Positions 37,492 through 50,053 are shown, counted from the first letter of the stretch. The stretch: DNA of 64,000 nt from Prochilodus magdalenae (GCA_024036415.1 JAMWET010003539.1:63501-127500); one strand, 5' to 3'. A program made the numbers and translations. The notes: generated from the letters alone by a model not told the origin.

Positions 37492-38047
37492 GTTAGTGCA
37501 GCACCATCGGCAGACGGCTGCACCACGCAGGACTACATGCACACAGACCGTTACCACGACTGTCCTTAACACCACGTCACCGTCACCAAAGACTGCAGTG
37601 GTGTCGTACCAGACTGTCATGGAGTGACTCAGAATGGCAGCGGGTCATCTTCAGTCTTGGTGGGGACGCCCAACGAATCCGTGTGTGGAGGCACCGTGGT
37701 CAGCACCAAGATGGACGGTTTGTGGTCACGCGTCCAGAAGGCCTGGTGTCCCTCCACCTCCACCCCTACCGCACCATCTGCAGGAACTGTATGAGGATGT
37801 TCAAGCTGCATGGGATGGATTATCACAGGACTCCATTAGGAAACTCTACAGCTCCATACCGAGACGTCTGGCGTGTTGGGTTAGCAAACACGGCGGCCCG
37901 ACGCCATACTGAGAGACAGACTTCTGTATGTGTAGCTCAATAAATATTGATCATATCAGTCTAAATTTATCATCAGTTATTGATCCTGGTCCCCTTTATC
38001 CTTCTTCTCAACACCACCGCACTACCACACCTCCTTCTGGGTGCAGC
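37492..38047 (+). pseudogene. Tc1-like deletion derivative, copy 1
   Basis: This is one of three related copies of a Tc1-like element with a large internal deletion. It keeps part of the region before and after the first catalytic block, then jumps to the C-terminus (IPRRLACWVSKHGGPTPY in another frame). The deleted part would have held the second aspartate and the glutamate. This copy also lacks 18 bp at about 37654 that in copies 2 and 3 encode DESRFS, including the remaining catalytic aspartate. The right terminal repeat ttctgggtgcagc ends at 38047 and is followed by TA. The left terminus is lost or replaced. Confidence 0.85.
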
Positions 38048-38721
38048 TATTCCTTTGAGGACCTTGCTAGACGGCGTCACCAGATAAGAAATCTTAATAA
38101 TGTGACTTTATCTAAGAACTCATTTACTCAAATGTTTATAAGGAGGAGAAATGGGTTCCGCGTGTGACAGTACACAGTTAGCACTGTTGCTACCCAACCT
38201 GTCCTGGTTACTGCTCGGGCAGGAACGCAGACCTGTATGAACATTTGTTAGAGACTTGAAAGAGACTGAAGGCCATGCTCAACCAAAGCTATGCCAGTAA
38301 CACAGCACTATGGAAGTACCTTGGCTCAACCTCAAGCCCTCGAGCAGTCCGTTCAGTTCGCTATATAGGCCTAGAGGAAAACCAGGCAAAGTATTTGGTG
38401 AATCATAATTACATCCGACCCCGGCTTCACCCCGTTAACCTCTGTCCGAACACGGCCCTCTGCTGCACTCCTCTCTGTAATTTTAAGCCGTGTCAGGCCT
38501 GCTGCTGCCTCTCTGTTGTGGCCGTGCCCTTAGCCGCATGGTCTTCTTTCTGCGTGTGATTTCCAAACGGGCATCAAACACAGAGAAAATAAAAGGATAC
38601 ACAGAGATGTGGCCAGAGAGTGAACGCCGAATTTAGCTGAGCCGGAGTTAAATGCATTCCTGGGTCATTCCTATGGCTTTATCCTGGCAGTTGCTTCAGG
38701 GCCAATGAGCCAACAGGGGAC

Positions 38722-39115
38722 CATGCATTACAGCATTCAGCAGACGCTCTAATCCAGAGCGTATTACGATTTGGTCGTTGGAATGGGAGGTAGGCGAAGT
38801 TAGCGTTAGGAGTCTGGCCCAAGGACTCTTTTTCGACCAACAGAACCCTGGTTCTTAAACGTTTACATTTAGCTGAAGCTCTTATGTAGATGACCTACAA
38901 GGTTATTCGTTTTACAGGTAGGCCAGTCCAGTGTTAGGAGTCTTGCCCAAGTACGCTTATTGGTCTTGGGCAAGACTGCCCACCAGAGAGCTACCAACCC
39001 ATGTGGGAATCCCAGTCTAGGTAGCAAAGGCTGACCTACAACAACTGTAGGGACATGGGGTGGTAGTTTTCTGGTGTGCAGGGGTGTTAACCGCTGTGCC
39101 AAACCAACCACCACA
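38722..39115 (-). repeat. Two minus-strand SINE fragments in tandem
   Basis: On the minus strand the piece at 38722-38840 contains the tail gctctggattagagcgtctg and a gggccagactcctaac segment. The piece at 38870-39115 repeats the gggcaagactcctaac segment and extends toward a degraded head with ggttaacacc. Both match the SINE family at 55017-55246. They are incomplete and probably two insertions. Confidence 0.65.
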
Positions 39116-39638
39116 GTGGGCACTGATTCAGGCTTCGTAGAACCTTGGTGCTATTCAGAGAGCCAATCTGTGTTTGCACCAGCCCTTATTGGAACCAATG
39201 ATACACCACCGACCTCAACAAAGTGGGTTACACAGTGGTAGTAAACAGTGGTAACAAGATGGCGGCGCGTACAAATGACCTGCAAGTGTTTGGGCTGGTA
39301 TTCCAGATGTTTGTTTACATCCATAAAGCAAGCACGGATCAACTACTGGAGATAAGAAGACTTAGAGAAGGGTTCCAGTGTCAGTAGGGTTCATGCTGAA
39401 GAACCCATGATTCTTTGCTTCCTGATGAGAACCTGTTTATATTTGGTGGAACTGTGCAGAACAGTCTGGAACTCGATCCACATTGGTGGAGAAGGGTTAT
39501 TGCTGGTAGGGTGCTGGCTCAGACCCAGTCTACAGCATGGGTGGTGGGTGGAAGTGTTACCCACTACACTATACCAACTCTATACACAACACATCCTGAT
39601 CAATTGTATTTGGCCCTATGGGCTTTGCTAATGTAATA
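39115..39638. other. Intergenic, nothing recognised
   Basis: No gene or known repeat was supported here. The stretch at 39520-39560 repeats gtggtggg words but is not a clear array. Confidence 0.5.
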
Positions 39639-40110
39639 CAGCTCTGGAAATCAATAAGAGCCCACTCCAGTTTCACATGTACAGCAGGTTCTTAGTGAGG
39701 AACCGAAGGTTGGGTTCTAGCTTTACTGGCAGATACAGTGAGCGTCTGGTTCATAAGAACAAGGTCCAGCAGCAAACACACAGGACAACACAGCTACAGA
39801 CTGGCAGAGGGCCGAACCCACTCTCTACTGACCGTGATGAGCGCCACCTCATTCCAATGTCCCTTACCCACCGTAAGATGACCTCAAGTGACCTACAGAG
39901 CGACTGGCGAGCGGTGGCTGGGGTGAAACGCACAGCGAGCATGATTCTAAAAACAGGCTTCTGGAGGTCATTAGTGATTTTCTAAATACACAGATCTAAT
40001 ACAATATCTGATCTGGAGTTTGGGAGACATGGTTCCAGTAGTGTAGAGAATCAAACAGAACTGAGGGATTCTGGTCCAACACAAACCCAGAACCTGTACA
40101 ACTAGAGACA
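39639..40110 (+). pseudogene. Tc1-derived element with N-terminal transposase part, copy A
   Basis: It begins cagctctggaaatcaataag after a TA, the terminal repeat typical of a common vertebrate Tc1-like family. It then encodes a plus-strand stretch TDRDERHLIPMSLTHRKMTS followed by SDLQSDWRAVAGVKRTAS, which has the layout of the second helix-turn-helix part of Tc1 transposases. The catalytic domain is absent. The sequence continues with a segment shared with copy B, ending near cccagaacctg. It is a non-autonomous deletion derivative. Confidence 0.75.
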
Positions 40111-42573
40111 CTGGTCCACTACAGGTGGTGATGCTAAATGGCCCCCTAGGCATGTGTGTCCCATGTGGTGGACCGGTTCCCTTTCTGAAGTGTTTCCTGA
40201 ATGGGAAACCATAGCAACATGGACTAGTATCAACGCTTCGTAGAGTGAACAATAGTGCGGCGTATTATTCTAGTGCATGGACCATGCCATCTCACTGACA
40301 AACTTGAGGCCACAGAACTCCCTGGACCACTAGGGGCAGCAACAGCAGCTACAACTGCACAATGCTTCCTCTGCTGTACACTACTCTGTAGACACCAGCG
40401 TGGTGCTGCACCTGTCTGCTCAAGTTCAGATTCACATGCTCGAGGAATCGACGCCACTGGCGCCTGCCCAGAGCACCGCTAGAAGGCGGTACTCAGTGGT
40501 GCCACTCCACCTTGCTTCTCCGCTAGCATGTCCCACATAGAATGCACCGTCACATGGAATTCCACTCCTTTCCTTCACCACGGAAAGTCTAGTAAATGCT
40601 ACGCAGCATTATAAGTGTCCTATAAATGGTGGTCAGTTTAATAGCCTTTACCTCAGCCCTAGCAGAGCATGCAAATCCACACTCATGCTAACACAAGGGA
40701 CCCATCAAATAAGGCCAAACATTTGTCTTGAAGCTTTGCCCGACCCGCTCTGAGGTCAAGTGGCCTCTTTGAAGCTTCTATTTTTGCCTCAGTGCACGTC
40801 TTGTAAATGGCGTGCTTTCTCGTCCCTCTCTTCAATCACCGAGCAAAACAACTTAATGAGCCGCACGGCGACCCTAGCGTGAAACCATGACCCAAAACAC
40901 TGTTTTGGAAGCGAACAGCACGTGAGCGCGAAGTGTAGGTAGCGGCGATGTAGCGTTATGTCTCTCAGTGTGAGCGTGCAAAGCCATGACCTCAACAGTT
41001 AAAGGCCAATTACCTAAATAATGTCTGACCACAGCGCACGTGCACACAAGAGACAAACAGATCAAGTCAGCTGGGTGTCTGACAACGTACAGACAAAGAC
41101 AGGAGCTGAATAAACGGGTGGAGGAGCAAGACCAGTGCAGGTACTGGCCTTCCAGACTGGTGTGGAGATGATACAGTTAAGCAGCGGCGTTGGTAGTTAA
41201 CCTGGCCCAGCTTGATCTTGCTTATGGATCAAGAGGAAAAGGTCTACAGCCTCTTCTGACTCTTGGTCCACACGACTGACCACAAAAGCCCACACCGTTT
41301 TACAGACTAGACCATTCCAAGTCCAAACAAAGGTAATACATTGACCACAGCCCCTCCCGCCCCGTCCACAGTAGTTGAGGTATTAGGTATACACACCCCA
41401 TGGTATTAGTTTGGCCACACATCCTGTTTTAGGCCGGACAGTCCGGTTTTTCATTTCCCAGTCTGGCGCAGTACTTGGACGTACACCTGTTGGTCCTCTT
41501 TTCGAGATGAACTACTTACAGTGTTCACTCGCCAACAATATCATGTGTGCTGCTAGCTCACATCTGTGTCCAAAGACAGGCCTTGCTTTACATTGGTTCA
41601 GCAAGGTCATGTGACATTGTGACTCGCCTACCAGCTAATCGCAGGTCAACTCTCTAAATGCTAGTTAGTCCATTAGTGATCATCAGTTAGTAATCATGTA
41701 TGTGTTGTGTAGGTGAGGTTATGATCTTAACTCTGGTATCGTGCCCAACACCCCCACCTTTATGATGTCCTCCTTTAGGGGGGGGCATGTCCTCCTTCTT
41801 GGGGCTATGAAACTGGCCACCCTACTTGGTGTTCAAGGTTCCCATGTCAGCTGGCTACACCAGCATTGGCTGGCTGCTAACTCACTGTCATAGCGCTAAC
41901 GTTAGCAGCTAAATGGTAGCGAGATGCTCGGCTCTTCCTGAGGTGCTCTTTTCTAGTTTGGTACTTTGTCCACACATCCACCGAGAGCTTACTCATCATC
42001 GCCTCTTCCGTCTTCCAACAATTCCCTCGTGAATTCACCAAACTCTTGGGAAAATATGGCAGGCTTTCATATTCATACACATCCAAAGCTTTTCAGAGGC
42101 ATCCCAGGCCTCACTGGGTGAACTGGATCTCTTACTGCGCCACCTTGGGGTGGACTAGTAAACTAGCCACCTTGGTTGGTTAATACTAGACAGAAGCTTG
42201 CTGATTGGTGGGTGATGCTGGTAAACCATGACCTTTCCATGACCTTTCCATGAATTTCCATTTGAGCACCCATTTCCCCCCTAGTTTCATTTCAGGCACA
42301 CACCCCAGTATTTTGATTTGGAGACCTTTGAGGGGTCTAAGAGGTTAAGTAGGCGTTGGGGTCTATGTAAAGTCCTATGGCTTTGGCTGTCGCTAGGCTT
42401 CAACCCAACTGAACACCTCTGACTGTGATTTTAGCCTGGTATGTTGGACAGTGCTCACCACTACTACCACCAAGACACCATTTGAGGGAATACCTTTCAG
42501 AAGAACAGTGATCCCTCCGATATCGCCACTTGAGGAGTCTATGTAAATGTAAACTGAAGCTGTTCTGACGGCC
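40110..42573. other. Intergenic, nothing recognised
   Basis: This is about 2.4 kb without a supported gene. Short open frames (for example 41411-41614) show no domain. A G-run lies near 41780. No known repeat was assigned. Confidence 0.5.
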
Positions 42574-42621
42574 CGTTCTAGTAAGAGTTCTAGTAAGAGT
42601 TCTAGTAAGAGTTCTAGTAAG
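42574..42621. repeat. 12-bp tandem repeat, four copies
   Basis: Four consecutive copies of gttctagtaaga. On the minus strand they read as a Thr-Leu-Thr-Arg repeat in an open frame, which I take as incidental. Confidence 0.95.
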
Positions 42622-42679
42622 GAATATCAGGGGCCGAATTGGGACTACTGTGTTTACCATACATGTAGTACATTATCTT

Positions 42680-43825
42680 TCGCTTCTCCTCTCCGGTACT
42701 CATTATTCCGGTATTCATATTCCATCCCTCTTCATTACTTACCATTTTATTTCTATTTCTTCTGCTTCTGATGTTATCCCAAAACAATGTACTACCATTG
42801 CTGCTCCATTTAATTTGTTTACCATTCCATTCTTTCTAGTACTACTGCTATTCCATCCCATTATTGTTGATATTCCACTGCATTCCTTCACCATTCCTTC
42901 TATTCCATTATTCCTTCATATACCCTTCATCTATAACTTAGACATACGGCATGTGAAACGTTCTTATTGTATTATAGTGCATCCTGTTAGTACGACCCGA
43001 GTGTCTGAAGGCTCAGAAGGAAACCCAGGGCCAGAATTATGACCACTGTGTTTATAATACATGATATAATTACGTTTCCTCCATGTAATGGCAGGTTGTA
43101 TATTTGTCCCTGTTGGGCTCCTCCTAATTATTGTCCTTGTCTCGTCCTCCAGTGTCCATAAGAACCTGTTTTCTGTTACTGGTGATGATGAGATGTTTCC
43201 CATTTGGGGATTCTAATGGTAAGCCTTAAACCTCACTGGCAGCGCTTTCTTCAGACGCACGCTCACCCCCACTGTCATTCTGGCTGAGCAGACATGATGT
43301 ACTGCAGCTTGGTCATCAGTCAGATGATGGTTTGATGATACGTATGAACTAGCTTTAACCACCGGCCGTGGTAATGCATGGGTTAAATTTGAATCACAAG
43401 TTAAACCACAGACTCAGCGGCTGCACTCCGTTCAAATGTTCCCCAAGAGAAAGCGTGACGGCTCCATGACCCCAGTGAGGTACAGCTACTATAGTCTATA
43501 GTCTGTAGTTATACAGTATATACAGTAGATACCCATGCTGTAGATTACTACACGATAGGTATAGCTCGTCTGACAGCACTACAGCAATGCTGTAGGAGGT
43601 GAGGATGTTATATTCAGTATTATACAGGATTATAGAAATCTAATAATAAAGTTATATCAATCTTTATTAGTGATTGTTTACACTCTGAAGGTTTAAACTT
43701 TCACAATACTTCTATAGGATACTTTAGAAATGGCTTCTATATATACACTAAAATATTTACATTACTGTTCATACTGTCACTGCTGACATTCCATTCCTTT
43801 CCATTTCATACTCTTCTATTATTAT
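42680..43825. other. ATTCC-rich stretch and unique intergenic sequence
   Basis: From about 42680 to 42930 the plus strand is rich in ccattcc and attcc words without a fixed period, resembling a decayed relative of the 54-bp array that follows at 43826. The remainder (42930-43825) is unique with no gene. Confidence 0.5.
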
Positions 43826-44616
43826 TCCAATACAGTTCTGTTACCATTGATATCCCATTCCATTCCGTTTCTACTGACACTTCCAGTTCCATTGCTGGTA
43901 ATGTCCAATCCCATTCCATTACTATTGACGCTCCATTCAGTTCCATTGCTGTTAATATTCCATCCCATCCCATTCCATTCCTACTGACACTCCATTCAGT
44001 TCCATTGCTGGTAATGTCCAATCCCATTCCATTCCTGCTGACACTCCATTCAGTTCCATTGCTGGTAATGTCCAATCCCATCCCATTCTATTCCTACTGA
44101 CACTCCATTCAGTTCCATTGCTGGTAATGTCCAATCCCATCCCATTCCATTCCTACTGACACTCCATTCAGTTCCATTGCTGTTTAAACCCCTCCCATTC
44201 CATTCCTACTGACACTCCATTCAGTTCCATTGCTGTTAATATCCCATCCCATTCCATTCCTACTGACACTCCATTCAGTTCCATTGCTGTTAATATCCCA
44301 TCCCATTCCATTCCTACTGACACTCCATTCAGTTCCATTGCTGGTAATGTCCAATCCCATTCCATTCCATTCCTACTGACACTCCATTCAGTTTCATTGC
44401 TGCTAATGTCCCATCCCATTCTATTCCTACTGACACTCCATTCAGTTCCATTGCTGTTTATATCCCATCCCATTCCATTCCTACTGACACTCCATTCAGT
44501 ACCATTGCTGTTTATATCCTCTCCCATTCCTACTGACACTCCATTCAGTTCCATTGCTGGTAATGTCCCATCCCATCCCATTCCTACTGACACTCCATTC
44601 AGTTCCATTGCTGTTA
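43826..44616. repeat. 54-bp satellite array
   Basis: About 14 copies are present of a unit that reads ttcctactgacactccattc, then agttccattgctg and a variable taatatcccatcccattcca part. Most units are 54 bp, some 59 bp because of an extra attcc. Because 54 is a multiple of three and the unit lacks stops, the minus strand shows long open frames built of the 18-residue block MGWDINSNGTEWSVSRNG. Nothing else suggests coding. Confidence 0.95.
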
Positions 44617-44617
44617 A

Positions 44618-44820
44618 CCACGTCAGTGTCACTGCAGTGCTGAGAATGACCCACCACCCACATAGTACCTGCTCTGTGGTGGTCCTGTGGGGGTCCTAAC
44701 CATTGAAGTACAGGGTAATACAGTACACAGAGAAACAGATGGACTACAGACTGTACCTGTAAAACTACAGAGTGCTACTATATGCTCAGTGAGCTGATAC
44801 GATGGACAGTAAGTGAAGTT
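44618..44820 (+). repeat. Teleost dispersed repeat, end fragment
   Basis: The order gtcagtgtcactgcagtgct, gagaatgacccaccaccc, tagtacctgctctgtggtgg, tcctgtgggggtcctaacca, agatggactacag and actacagagtgct is that of a dispersed repeat very common in fish genomes. It abuts the last unit of the 54-bp array. Confidence 0.75.
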
Positions 44821-45345
44821 ACTGTCCTGCAGAGGGCGCTCTCGCCTCAGTTCCAGCCACATGACTTCGCACACTTGCTTGTAATGGGTGTCCCTGTATG
44901 TAACCTGCGTGTTCAGATGGTCTTGCCAAAGTCTTATTAGAGCTTTCTCTTCCAGTCTCAGCCTTGTTTAATTCGTTAGAGTCGTGCTTTGGACCTGGTC
45001 TCTGCTCAGGTCTCCAGGAGTGGGGGTTTTCTCTGATCTTATCATCTTACTTTGAAGTTGTATTTGCATGTGGTCTTCATTTACTGGTTTTGGCAAAGTG
45101 GCACCTAAACCAGTCAGAGAACAGGCACAACCGGGAGTGTGGAAAAGGGCAGGGAGGAATCATCAGCAGTTCCATGGAATGAAAGTATGACTGTACTAAT
45201 AGCTATTTTACAGATGTGGCTGCCCAGGCATTGTTGTACTAATGGCACTGTTCTATGGCACTGCTTGTGGGGCTGGTGGGGGTTCCGCAGGACTAGAGTT
45301 GGAGCTGCCTTGACATTCTGATTCCAGCAAGTGGCTTCCCGCAGC
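44820..45345. other. Intergenic, nothing recognised
   Basis: This is unique sequence with no gene. It separates two fragments of what appears to be the same dispersed repeat family. Confidence 0.5.
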
Positions 45346-45840
45346 AGTGGTGGTGGTGTGTTAGTGTGTGTGGTGCTGGTGTGAGTGGATCAGACACAGC
45401 AGTGCTGCTGGAGTGTTTAGACACTGTGTCCGTCCACTCACTGTCCACTCTATTAGACACTCCTACCTTGCTGGTCCACCTTGTAGATGTACAGTCAGAG
45501 ACGATAGCTCATCTGCTGCTGCACAGGGCAGTGTTGGTCATGCTCACTGCCCACAGGACATTGCCCCACAGGATGCTGACCCACAGGACACTGCCAAAGG
45601 GACACTGCCCCACAGGACACTGCCCAAAGGACGCTGCCCCACAGGACACTGCCCAAAGGACACTGCCCCACAGGACACTGCCCAAAGGAAACTGCCCCAC
45701 AGGACACTGCCCAAAGGAAACTGCCCCACAGGACACTGCCCAAAGGATGCTGTTGTCAACAGCACAGTCGAGCACTGCCTCCAAGGTGTCCAGCAGCACT
45801 GCTGTGTCTGACCCACTCTCCAGCACACCATCATTAAACA
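45345..45840 (+). repeat. Palindromic teleost dispersed repeat interrupted by a 29-bp array
   Basis: Inverted arms lie at about 45369-45413 (containing cagacacagcagtgctgctg) and 45788-45830 (containing cagcagcactgctgtgtctg). Between them the left part reads tgtccactctattagacact, ccttgctggtccaccttgta and gatgtacagtcagagacgat, as in the fish repeat also seen at 44618. The interior is expanded into a tandem array. Confidence 0.75.
45545..45750. repeat. 29-bp minisatellite
   Basis: Seven or so copies are present of a 29-bp unit made of two similar halves, gccccacaggacact (15 bp) and gcccaaaggacact (14 bp). The period was measured from 45607 to 45636. The unit has no stop codon in several frames, so overlapping open frames on both strands are artefacts. 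Confidence 0.93.
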
Positions 45841-47990
45841 GATAAACAGAATCTGCTATGAGGAGCCATGTCTAAACTTTTCACTGGTCCTACACTTGAA
45901 GGATTGCCAGATTTGCACCATAACACAAAGCCAGTGACCAGTAGGGGGCAGTGGTGTGGTTTCTCCATCAATGCTGCTACCTTATAACATCATATAGCAG
46001 GTATATGGGCAATACTTTAAACAGAGGCTGTATTTACGGTTCTTTCCAGCAGATGGCGCACTTTGCCAAGATTTGCATAAGCTTAATAATGCATGCCATG
46101 AACAGAAGGTAGAACGTGCACGTGCTAACAAGGCACTACTGCGGCGCTGTTGTTTATAAATGCATTATTAAATCAACTATAGAAATAAACTATACTGCAC
46201 ACCGCACACATGAACTCACTTCTGGTTATATGTGAGGAACGTGCCACCTCACAGTCATTCTATGGCTATAGATACAGTTCTGTGAGATATACAGTTTTAA
46301 CTCTCGTCTTAATGGATGCTCCATATTTCACCATAGCAACAGTCTACCTGTACCTGCTACAGGTAATCTCTGATTGAAGTCTATGCAGCTTGCTATTCCG
46401 TTCAGTAAACCCTATTTAACCTTTGAGCCATGCCTCCCGTGGACCCACCGCAGGACAAGCCAGTAGCTGCCATGCACCCTACCTTCAGAGGTCACAGAGA
46501 GTGAGCAGATTCTGAAGGCTTCAGAATACCCACACTTCCTTCTGGGGCACCCATGAGCCCACCAGTCCTGGTCCACCGGGTGTTGTAGAGGAGAGAGACG
46601 GAGAGCTACATCCTTTACACCAACTCATTATCAACAACAGCAGCCACTCCTCCAGCCGCTCTCTGCTTCCCCCCATGCCCGCTGTGCCACGGATGCCAGA
46701 AAGGCTGTTGCACATGCATGCTGGAGAGCCGACTCTCAGTCTTAGCCAACCATGCCATCAATGCCTGCTCAAAACGGCATAATGGTCAGCACCGCCAGGC
46801 TCCACCAGCAGATGCCTGCCGTCCAGGTGTTGACGGTAGCCGTCATCCCGGTGGGCTTCACTGATAAACCTCACTGCTCTTGCCCTGCAGTTCTTGGCCA
46901 GGCTCAGTGTTCTCTGCTGTTTCGCCTTTCAGTTTGTGGACACACCACTCCTCTCCAGGTCGCCCCTTCTGACACCAGTGTAGCACCAGACTAGAAGGCA
47001 CAGGAAAGGCTGTTCAAGTGAATTCATTTATAAAACGGACCCCCAAATGACGTGTTAGCTTAGCGCTATATATAAATATCTCTAAACCTGCTCAAACTGC
47101 ATCAAGCCTTCAGTAACGTTGTGGAGACTAACACATGCCACGGCACAGTGAAGCTCTGTTCAGTTGGGTTAGGGTTAGTCATATTGTCTCCTAAACCACA
47201 TTCAGATAACGGCAGAACCTAACGAAGAGCTGGATCTGGACTAAGAAACGTTTTCCTAGCATATACCGTGAAGAGTAATTAGACATTGGTGAAAATGCAG
47301 ATCCCTCCCATAGGGACCCTTAAACTAGTTTACAGGTACTGAGTGTTAAAGAACAGGCTGGCGTTTTTATACAGCGTGTATGGATGGAATAATAACAGAC
47401 ACGGGCCGTTTCCTGACAGGTAAGAGTTTCCAGAGAGCTCCTCTCTGTTTGTGTTGGAGGCAGAGCTCCAGGGCGACCCGTAATTCTCGCCGTGTAATGA
47501 CGAGAGGTGTGCTTTCTCAGCGTTTCTGCCTGGACACATCTGGTCCTGGAGGAGAGGAGTCTTTGAAGTTCAAAGAGGGAGGTATGCCCAACTGTGAGCT
47601 ATTGTTGGACTGCTGAGCATGATTTACCTTCGCCAAGGGCCTGGCTCTTACCTTAGAATATCAGAATGTGTCTTCCCTCGGGAGATGGATCACCTACAGG
47701 ATATTATCTCTGTTCGCTGCGCTCACTGCTCACTTTGTGTTGACTAAAGAAAGTATCCTTATGGAAGCAGTTCATCAAGCGACCACTAGAGGGCACCTCT
47801 GCATTAATGTGATGGCTTGGTACAGCCTATTAACACAAGATCCATATTAACTCAATCATGGTTAATCAATCAGGGCATCTTTACTGTAAGTTTGCTTTAT
47901 TACTTTAGCACTGGAGCACTAAAGCTAACTGAGCTAAGCTGGCAGTTAGCACTGTGCTAGTTAGTAATGCCAATACCTTAGCCACCATTT
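45840..47990. other. Intergenic, nothing recognised
   Basis: Unique sequence without a supported gene. Open frames at 46521-46715, 46752-46994 and 47380-47616 are short and show no domain. Confidence 0.5.
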
Positions 47991-49275
47991 TGGCTACCAC
48001 AGCAACACCCAAACATCGTCTTAGGAACCCCTTAGGATAGCACAAACACAGCCTATCAAAAACATTGCAACCACATGGAATAGCACATTAATCCACTAGC
48101 AACACGTTGGTAACCACCTTGGGCACCATAGCTGTGGCCAGCAACACTTTACTATCACCTACAAACTATCTTGGCTACCATACCGATGGTCCACCGCTAC
48201 CTCAAGAACCCCTTGGGATAGCACAGTAACAGCCTATCAACATTGTAGCAACCACCTGGGATACCATAGTCAGGCCTAGCAAAAAATTACCCTGGGACAC
48301 CATACCCACAGCCTAACAACACCTTAACGATCACCTGGGACACCATACCCACAGCCTAACAACACCTTAACAATCACCTGGGACACCATACCCACAGCCT
48401 AACAACACCTTAACGATCACCTGGGACACCATACCCACAGCCTAACAACATCTTAACAATCACCTGGGACACCATACCCACAGTCTAACAACACCTTAAC
48501 GATCACCTGGGACACCATACCAACAGTCTAACAACACCTTAACGATCACCTGGGACACCATACCAACAGTCTAACAACACCTTAACAATCACCTGGGACA
48601 CCACACCCACAGCCTAACAACACCTTAACAATCACCTAGGACACCATACCCACAGCCTAACAACACCTTAACGATCACCTGGGTCACCATACCCACAGCC
48701 TAACAACACCTTAACGATCACCTGGGACACCATACCCACAGCCTAACAACACCTTAATGATCACCTGGGACACCATACACACAGCCTAACAACACCTTAA
48801 CGATCACCTGGGACACCACACCCACAGCCTAACAACACCTTAACGATCACCTGAGACACCACACCCACAGCCTAACAACACCTTAACAATCACCTGGGAC
48901 ACCACACCCACAGCCTAACAACACCTTAACGATCACCTGGGACACCATACCCACAGCCTAACAACACCTTAACAATCACCTGGGACACCATACCCACAGC
49001 CTAACAACACCTTAACAATCACCTGGGACACCATACCCACAGCCTAACAACACCTTAACGATCACCTGGGACACCACACCCACAGCCTAACAACACCTTA
49101 ACGATCACCTGGGACACCATACCCACAGCCTAACAACACCTTAACAATCACCTGGGACACCATACCCACAGCCTAACAACACCTTAACGATCACCTGGGA
49201 CACCATACCCACAGCCTAACAACACCTTAACAATCACCTGGGACACCATACACACAGCCTAACACCACCTTACGT
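47990..49275. repeat. 43-bp satellite array with degenerate left flank
   Basis: From 48298 there are 22 complete 43-bp units and part of a 23rd (to about 49272), with units such as caccatacccacagcctaac followed by aacaccttaacgatcacctg and gga. The left flank (47990-48297) contains diverged, irregularly spaced relatives (agcaacacc, accacctgggataccata), so the array grew at one end of an older repeat. Within the core, units differ at only a few positions, mainly aacgatca against aacaatca and catacc against cacacc. Confidence 0.97.
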
Positions 49276-50053
49276 TAACTGGACACACGTTAGCTGGAAT
49301 TTCTATGGAAACCAATTCAAGTTCCCTTCTGAGCTTGTTTTTACTGTTTTAGCTCCATCAGTTCAGAGCTGCTTCTGTCTACTGACCTGAAGCCTGATTA
49401 GCCAGGAGGTCTGCTAGCTCACGTTTAAATGGATGCTATTCTTAAAACCAGCCATTTCTGCCGCACACTGCAGTGGAGCTTCACACTCAAGGCCAATTAC
49501 ACCAGCGCAGCCTTGACTTTCCTGCTCCATTCACTCCGTGGATATAAATAACCAGGCAGAGTTCCCTTTACAGACACTCACCCTGCTGGAAAAACAGACC
49601 AGCTTAGCACGGCTGGTCACCAGAGAAACTGGCACTGTGTTTTGGAAGTTATTATGGCAGCACCCAGTATGGTCATGCCGGCTGACCTGCTAAACCAGCA
49701 CCAGACCAGTATTCTGTAGGTACGTGTAGGTACCTCACAAAGGTGAACCTGAGGTATCTACATATGACGTAGTCTTGTGTAAGTGTGTAAGATATAGAGG
49801 TGGTCTATTAGATGGGAGCGGCTCGTCTTCCACTGCAGACTGCCTCCGCCATGTTTCTACAGTAGCCCAGACAAACCAGCCTGAGTCGAGGTGGCACTAT
49901 AGCACCAGCTGGAAGATGTAGAAGCAGTAGTCCAACCGTAGCTCATTCGGCTCTGTGCATAGAACTCCATGTAGGATATCATCCACATACACATACATAG
50001 TCTTAACATAAGTCCCCAGGCCAGTTAAGGGGGGCCCTGAGGGTATGTTTATA
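49275..50053. other. Intergenic, nothing recognised
   Basis: Sequence rich in ccagc/gctgg words occurs at 49580-49700, similar to that at 33657-33760 and common in fish. No gene was seen. Confidence 0.45.

Noticed and set aside
43806..44632. Minus-strand open frames of 62-154 codons with an 18-residue repeat
   Set aside because: They follow from a 54-bp satellite without stops. There is no start context, splice sites or sign of protein-level constraint.
45366..45845. Overlapping open frames of 82-159 codons on both strands
   Set aside because: They come from a 29-bp array lacking stops in many frames inside a dispersed repeat.
48298..49272. CRISPR-like regular array
   Set aside because: The 43-bp units are contiguous without spacers, the genome is a vertebrate, and no cas genes are present. 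It is a satellite.
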